5,281 bases of DNA from contig WFYM01000213.1 in assembly GCA_015490115.1 (NCBI GenBank), forward strand, positions 1 through 5,281, read 5' to 3'. The notes beneath the pieces are model-generated. The model searched no databases. It was not told where the DNA came from and saw nothing but the letters and a program-made list of their open reading frames with translations. The DNA comes from Aquificaceae bacterium (GTDB lineage: Bacteria; Aquificota; Aquificia; Aquificales; Aquificaceae). This document shows, one piece after another, positions 1 to 3,445 of this stretch; positions within the stretch are counted from its first letter, which is position 1; the number at the start of each line of letters is the position of its first letter. A program made the translations under genes and the position numbers.

Positions 1-996
1 GTGGGGGAGGTGTTCGATCTCCTTCGGGTCTTTAACTACCTTGTCCACCTTGTTGAGGACGTAAATTACGGGCTTTTCGTCGGCGGAAAGCTCCCTCAGG
101 ACCTTCCTCACAGCCTGAACGTGGTCCGTCCACCTCGGGTCGGATATGTCCACCACGTGGAGGAGGAGGTCAGCCTCCGTTACCTCCTCCAAGGTAGCCT
201 TGAAGGACTCTATGAGTTCCGTGGGGAGCTTCCTTATGAAACCTACCGTGTCGGTGAAGAGGATCTTCATACCTTGGACGTGCTTGGCTGATGTCTTCGT
301 GTCGAGTGTGGCAAAGAGCATGTCAGCTACGAAGGTCTCCCTGTTCGTTAAGGCTCTCAAGAGCGTCGACTTCCCCGCGTTCGTGTATCCCACTATGACC
401 ACCTTGAGGAGTGGCTCACCCCCGCCGAACCTCTCCCTCCTCTTCCTCTGGAGCCTCCTCCTCTTCTTTATCTCCTCCAGCTCCTCCTTTATCTGGTGGA
501 TCCTCTTCTTTATGACCCTTCTCCTCACCTCCGCCTCCTGCTCACCGGGACCCCTCGTCCCCACACCCCCGCCCAGCCTCGACAGGACCCTACCCTTGCC
601 GTACAAGCGGGGGAGCTGGTGGGTGAGCTTTGCGAGTTCCACTTGGAGCTTCGCCTCTTTGCTCCTCGCCCTCCTCGAGAATATCTCTATTACAAGGTCG
701 GTCCTGTCGAGGACAGCTACACCGAGAGCCTGTTCCAAGTTCCTAACCTGAGAGGGGGTCAAGGGATCGTCGAAGACCACCGTGTCAGCTCCTGTTCCTT
801 TTGCTACTTCCTTTATCTGTGCAGCTTTCCCCGCTCCTATGTAGTATTTCGCGTCGGGTCTGTGCCTCCTCTGGAGGATCCAGCCGAGGGTCTTTCCGCC
901 TACAGCTTCGACGAGTCCTTTGAGTTCCCTCAGGGACTCCCTCGCCTCCTCCCTGCTCACCTCCCTGTTCCAGATACCTACGAGGATCGCTTTCAT
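1..996 (-). CDS. hflX: Ribosome-associated GTPase HflX, C-terminus cut by window edge
   Basis: HflX is a GTPase of the Obg-HflX superfamily that binds the 50S subunit and splits stalled ribosomes, for example after heat stress. The frame reads open for 332 codons from ATG at 996 to base 1 with no stop. Visible parts: an N-terminal HflX domain (about 1-160) ending in the family's glycine-rich signature GGGVGTRGPGEQEAE (142-156); a very basic helical linker (about 160-190); then the G domain with G1 GYTNAGKST (203-211), switch region LFATLDT (227-233), G3 DTVGFIRKLP (249-258) and G4 NKVD (315-318). The rest of the G domain and any C-terminal domain lie outside the window. The start is set by the ATGA overlap with the hfq stop and by a GGAGG four bases upstream. 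One oddity: the loop reads GEQEAE where, from memory, the E. coli protein has GETQLE. The identification is firm. Confidence 0.96.
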   Translation of the reverse strand, partial: MKAILVGIWNREVSREEARESLRELKGLVEAVGGKTLGWILQRRHRPDAKYYIGAGKAAQIKEVAKGTGADTVVFDDPLTPSQVRNLEQALGVAVLDRTDLVIEIFSRRARSKEAKLQVELAKLTHQLPRLYGKGRVLSRLGGGVGTRGPGEQEAEVRRRVIKKRIHQIKEELEEIKKRRRLQRKRRERFGGGEPLLKVVIVGYTNAGKSTLLRALTNRETFVADMLFATLDTKTSAKHVQGMKILFTDTVGFIRKLPTELIESFKATLEEVTEADLLLHVVDISDPRWTDHVQAVRKVLRELSADEKPVIYVLNKVDKVVKDPKEIEHLPH

Positions 997-1205
997 TTAC
1001 CCTCCACTATGGTGCTTATCGCATGCTTGTATATGAGGTGGGGTTGACCGTCGACGTCGAGTAGAAGGGTATACTTGTCGTGGTCGAGTATCTTCCCCGT
1101 TATCCTGTTTCCCCTCGTAAGGTATATGGTAACGGTAGCCTCCTTGTTCTTTAGGTTGGTAAGAAGCTCGTCTTGGACGTTGGTCTCCTTCTCCATAGGC
1201 AACAT
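993..1205 (-). CDS. hfq: RNA chaperone Hfq
   Basis: This 70-residue protein is Hfq, the hexameric Sm-fold RNA chaperone that pairs small RNAs with mRNAs and binds A-rich and U-rich RNA. The N-terminal helix starts at about NVQDELLTNL (9-18), with Q11 and D12 at the places of E. coli Q8 and D9. The Sm1 strands cover about 23-52, and the Sm2 signature YKHAIST is at 59-65 with the conserved K60-H61 pair. The rim patch, Arg-rich in E. coli (R16, R17, R19), is here K19, N20 and E22, so rim RNA contacts may differ. There is almost no C-terminal tail: the protein stops five residues after the Sm2 motif. The start at 1205 is chosen because AAGGAGGT lies six bases upstream; the second Met (codon 4, at 1196) would be 15 bases away. 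It is the first gene of a two-gene unit with hflX. Confidence 0.97.
   Translation of the reverse strand: MLPMEKETNVQDELLTNLKNKEATVTIYLTRGNRITGKILDHDKYTLLLDVDGQPHLIYKHAISTIVEGK
1001..1005 (-). promoter_or_regulatory. Ribosome binding site of hflX inside the hfq 3' end
   Basis: GGAGG is embedded in the last codons of hfq (Val-Glu-Gly-Lys) and lies four bases before the hflX ATG at 996. Together with the ATGA stop/start overlap it indicates coupled translation of the two genes. Confidence 0.7.
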
Positions 1206-1211
1206 GCCCCG

Positions 1212-1219
1212 ACCTCCTT
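1212..1219 (-). promoter_or_regulatory. Strong ribosome binding site of hfq
   Basis: On the minus strand the bases read AAGGAGGT, six bases before the ATG at 1205. This near-perfect complement of the 16S rRNA tail decides the hfq start in favour of 1205 over the in-frame Met at 1196. Confidence 0.85.
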
Positions 1220-1226
1220 TTTAAAA

Positions 1227-1232
1227 AATATA
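1227..1232 (-). promoter_or_regulatory. Possible -10 box of the hfq promoter
   Basis: On the minus strand TATATT lies just upstream of the hfq ribosome binding site in an AT-rich patch, which would give a leader of roughly 15 bases. No convincing -35 box sits at 16-18 bases: the nearest candidate, TTGCAA (1246-1251), is only 13 bases from TATATT, or 15 from TATTTT (1225-1230). hfq has no other upstream space in this window apart from this 77-base gap, so a promoter is expected here, but its exact place is a guess. Confidence 0.3.
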
Positions 1233-1245
1233 CTACGCTGTGGCG

Positions 1246-1274
1246 TTGCAAGGGAGTAAGCCTTACTTTAAATT
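1246..1274 (+). promoter_or_regulatory. Sigma-70-type promoter of the rightward operon
   Basis: TTGCAA at 1246-1251 matches four of the six -35 consensus bases (TTGACA). A 17-base spacer follows, then TAAATT at 1269-1274 as the -10 box (four of six against TATAAT). Transcription would begin about 6-8 bases after the -10 box, at 1280-1283, that is at or next to the ATG at 1283. This agrees with the absence of any ribosome binding site before that ATG. The boxes are read directly from the sequence; activity is inferred. Confidence 0.55.
1255..1267. repeat. Perfect inverted repeat in the promoter spacer, candidate operator
   Basis: AGTAAG-C-CTTACT is a perfect 6-base inverted repeat around a single central base. 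It lies wholly between the -35 and -10 boxes of the rightward promoter and about 50 bases upstream of hfq on the other strand. A protein bound there would block the rightward promoter and could affect hfq. The symmetry is seen in the sequence; a regulatory role is inferred. The arms are too short, and the loop too small, for an RNA hairpin or terminator. Confidence 0.4.
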
Positions 1275-1282
1275 ATTCTTTA

Positions 1283-2194
1283 ATGCTAAAAGACACGTGG
1301 CAGGAGGCGGGAAGGCTCGAGAGCATATTCTTGGAGATAGCGGAGGACCCAACTAAGAAGGAGGTCCTCTTATACCCGATATGTTACTGCCAGCTCGTCA
1401 GGAAGGAGGGGAGTTTCGAAGTTAGCCTCGAGAAGCTGATAAGCTGTGCCAACAAGACCTTTATGACAACAAAGGGTATGTGGCAGGACGTTCTCCTCGA
1501 ACTCGACCTTTTCCAGATAATATCCCCGAGCGGTGATGTCCTGATCGGTAAGGAGATACTCAGGATCCCTTCCCCGGAAGGCTTTAAGGTGAGCTTCCTC
1601 CCCGAATACAGGGAGATCTTCTACGAGGTTTACTCGAAGTTTTTAAAATACTGGACGGTCCTTAGCAAGATATCGAGCTACTCGAGGAGGAACACACCCG
1701 CCGAAGCGGTCCACCTCTCAGCGGTTATATTCAACGAGGAGCTTTTCCAAGAAGCCTTTTACTTTTGCTCCAACCAAGCCCTCAGGTATCCAGAGGAGGG
1801 AGTCTTCTTCGAAGCTATAAAGAAACTCGCCGAGTTCTACATGAAGGTCACGGAGAGGAGGGAAACGCGTCCCGATTTTTTATCGGAAGCTCTGGAAAAA
1901 CTGGACTGTCTCGGAGAGGTTTACTACGGAGTAGATATAGGTAAGCTGAGGAGGGACCTCGAAGCTCTCCTGAAGGAAGTTTCCAAGAGCGGAAGGATAT
2001 TCCTCGTGAAGCTGAGCTTCCACATGAGTTCCGATCATGGAAAGGGTGTCCTGAGAAAGATAATATCGAGATTAGTTGGGAAGATCAGGGAGTTCGGAGG
2101 AAGGAGATGGATTTTGACCAGCTCAGAAACAGCCTCCTCCTCTTCCACAGGAACCTTCTGGAGAAGGCAGAGAGGGCTTCCGACCCCGACCTGA
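1283..2194 (+). CDS. Unknown protein with a DUF309-like C-terminal half
   Basis: I do not recognise this 303-residue protein by name. Residues 1-130 are a mixed helical region (LLYPICYCQLVRKEG..., LLELDLFQII...) that could hold a winged-helix-like fold. Residues about 141-232 resemble the DUF309 helical domain: an early FNEELFQEAF segment (150-159), a middle helix (about 175-190) and a late GVDIGKLRRDLEALL segment (216-230). The His and Glu residues normal in DUF309 (EAHE..E) are not kept, so any such domain is degenerate. There is no signal peptide or membrane helix, so it is probably cytoplasmic. ATG at 1283 has no ribosome binding site and follows a -10 box by eight bases, suggesting a leaderless message; no other in-frame ATG, GTG or TTG lies in the gap upstream. 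Residues after about 275 overlap the next gene and form a Ser/Thr/Arg-rich tail unlike the rest, so the native end is uncertain. Confidence 0.72.
   Translation: MLKDTWQEAGRLESIFLEIAEDPTKKEVLLYPICYCQLVRKEGSFEVSLEKLISCANKTFMTTKGMWQDVLLELDLFQIISPSGDVLIGKEILRIPSPEGFKVSFLPEYREIFYEVYSKFLKYWTVLSKISSYSRRNTPAEAVHLSAVIFNEELFQEAFYFCSNQALRYPEEGVFFEAIKKLAEFYMKVTERRETRPDFLSEALEKLDCLGEVYYGVDIGKLRRDLEALLKEVSKSGRIFLVKLSFHMSSDHGKGVLRKIISRLVGKIREFGGRRWILTSSETASSSSTGTFWRRQRGLPTPT
2096..2100 (+). promoter_or_regulatory. Ribosome binding site of the small helical gene
   Basis: GGAGG six bases before the ATG at 2107, within a purine run (GGAGGAAGGAG). It lies inside the coding frame of the preceding gene and supports 2107 as a real start despite the 88-base overlap. 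Confidence 0.65.
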
Positions 2195-2313
2195 AGGAGG
2201 CTTACCTCACCGCGGCGAGGCACTTAAGGGACGTCGCCTCCCACCTTTACAAGTTCGATCAGGCTATGAAGAGGATAAGGGAGCTTGAGGGGAGAGGAAC
2301 GAGTCCGAACTGA
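2107..2313 (+). CDS. Small helical protein of unknown function
   Basis: This 68-residue protein has no family I recognise. It looks like a two-helix hairpin: a helix over about 3-23 (FDQLRNSLLLFHRNLLEKA), a loop at SDPDLKE (25-31), and a long amphipathic helix over about 32-62 ending in MKRIRELEG. Hydrophobic residues recur at helical spacing, which suggests a coiled-coil or helix-bundle dimer or a small partner protein. There is no membrane segment, signal peptide or metal motif. Support for it being real: a GGAGG site six bases upstream, codon use (AGG, GAG, CTC) like the neighbouring genes, and its place between two co-directional genes. It starts inside the previous reading frame and stops one base before the preferred start of the HD gene, so all three are probably co-transcribed and may be translationally coupled. 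By position it could act with the DUF309-like or the HD protein; that is inference. Confidence 0.75.
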   Translation: MDFDQLRNSLLLFHRNLLEKAERASDPDLKEAYLTAARHLRDVASHLYKFDQAMKRIRELEGRGTSPN

Positions 2314-2314
2314 G

Positions 2315-3445
2315 GTGTTTAAAGAGATATCCGATCCCCTTTACGGCTTTGTAAGGCTAAGCCAAAAAGAGCTGAAGATCGTAGACACTTTAGTTTTCCA
2401 AAGGCTGAGACACATAAAACAGCTCGGACTCGCCTACCTCGTCTTCCCCTCCGCTCAGCACAGCAGGTTCGAACACGCGATAGGTGTTTTGCACCTCACG
2501 GACAGGCTCCTCACAAGAACGAGCATGTCGAAGGACAGGCTGATAAGGGATACGGTGAGGCTCGCGGGACTCCTCCACGACCTCGGACACCCACCTTTCT
2601 CCCACACTACTGAGGTCCTCCTGCCCAAAAGGGAAACCCACGAGGAGGTGACGAGGAGGGTCATTTTGGAAACGGAGATCTACGAGATCTTAAGGAAGGA
2701 ATACGGCTTTTCCCACGAGGACGTAGAGAGGGTGGTGAGGATCACCCTCGGAGAACCAGAGGACGAGGAGGAGAGGTTCCTAAGCTCCCTTATAACGGGT
2801 CAGTTCGGCTCGGACAGGATGGACTACCTGAGGAGGGACGCCTTCTTCTGCGGTGTCTCTTACGGTCTCTTTGACTCGGAGAGGCTCCTCAGCACAGTTG
2901 AGGAGGTCGAGGGTAAGCTCGCTGTCCACGTGAGCGGTCTGAGGGCGCTCGAGAGCTTCCTCATAGGTCGCTACTTCATGTATAAGCAGGTTTACTTCCA
3001 CAAGGTTGTAAGGATCCTGAACATACACCTTGTAGAGCTGATAGGGAAGATACTCTCGGAAAAGCACTTCTCGGACATAGAACTCTTTTTGAGGACGAAC
3101 GACGCCACAGTCCTCTCCGAAGCCTTCGCGAACCCGGAACTTAAGGAAGATGTCCTCAGGGTCTTCGGGAGGAAGCACTTTAAGGAGGTGTTCACGACCT
3201 CGAAGAGGGAGGAGTTCGAGGAAGCTAAGGAGCTTATCCTTAAGGAGATACCACCCGAGAAGGTGAGGTTCGACAGCGTCCGCAAAGAACCTTACGACGA
3301 GGAGATACTTCTTCTGGAGGGGGACAGGTTGAGGAGACTGGAGGAGGTCTCAGACATAGTCGCATCCCTCAAGCCCATAGAGATACACAGGATATACGTT
3401 GACGAGGAGGTGAGGGAGAAGGCGTGGTCTCTGCTAAGAGGTTGA
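2315..3445 (+). CDS. HD-domain phosphohydrolase, COG1078/SAMHD1-like dNTPase type
   Basis: This 376-residue protein belongs to the HD phosphohydrolase group that includes SAMHD1 and bacterial dNTP triphosphohydrolases, which cut dNTPs to deoxynucleosides and triphosphate; the substrate here is not shown by sequence. Features: opening SDPLYGFVRL (6-15), FQRLRHIKQLGL (28-39), HSRFEHAIGVLHL (49-61) with metal ligand H54, LLHDLGHPPFSH (86-97) with H88-D89, ETHEE (107-111) with H109, and SDRMDYLRRD (166-175) with D167 as the last ligand. GVSYGLFDSERLL (180-192) and the RYFMYKQVYFHKVVR helix (219-233) are also typical. The C-terminal third is charged and less conserved. GTG at 2315 is preferred because it yields the family-like opening MFKEISDPLYGF and lies one base after the previous stop. 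TTG at 2285 would add ten residues; neither has a good ribosome binding site, so coupling is likely. It overlaps the next gene by 22 bases. Confidence 0.93.
   Translation: MFKEISDPLYGFVRLSQKELKIVDTLVFQRLRHIKQLGLAYLVFPSAQHSRFEHAIGVLHLTDRLLTRTSMSKDRLIRDTVRLAGLLHDLGHPPFSHTTEVLLPKRETHEEVTRRVILETEIYEILRKEYGFSHEDVERVVRITLGEPEDEEERFLSSLITGQFGSDRMDYLRRDAFFCGVSYGLFDSERLLSTVEEVEGKLAVHVSGLRALESFLIGRYFMYKQVYFHKVVRILNIHLVELIGKILSEKHFSDIELFLRTNDATVLSEAFANPELKEDVLRVFGRKHFKEVFTTSKREEFEEAKELILKEIPPEKVRFDSVRKEPYDEEILLLEGDRLRRLEEVSDIVASLKPIEIHRIYVDEEVREKAWSLLRG
3413..3418 (+). promoter_or_regulatory. Ribosome binding site of the transglutaminase gene
   Basis: AGGGAG five bases before GTG at 3424, inside the end of the HD gene. 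The rival TTG start at 3442, which overlaps the HD stop codon, has AAGAGG directly abutting it with no spacing. The site therefore favours 3424. Confidence 0.55.

Noticed and set aside
146..1047. Plus-strand open frames opposite hflX
   Set aside because: They are antisense to an unmistakable HflX frame, are rich in Ser/Pro/Leu from reading the pyrimidine-rich strand, and show no domain or ribosome binding site.
997..1251. Second minus-strand frame over hfq
   Set aside because: It is out of frame with a full-length Hfq that has a perfect ribosome binding site; its protein is low-complexity Arg/Gln-rich.
1206..1282. Terminator, riboswitch or small RNA in the intergenic gap
   Set aside because: The gap lies between divergent starts and has no GC-rich stem followed by a T-run. 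At 77 bases shared by two promoters it is too short for a riboswitch.
3442..3445. TTGA stop/start overlap as the start of the transglutaminase gene
   Set aside because: Attractive as a coupled start, but its only purine run directly touches the TTG. The GTG at 3424 has AGGGAG at a normal distance. Kept only as an alternative.
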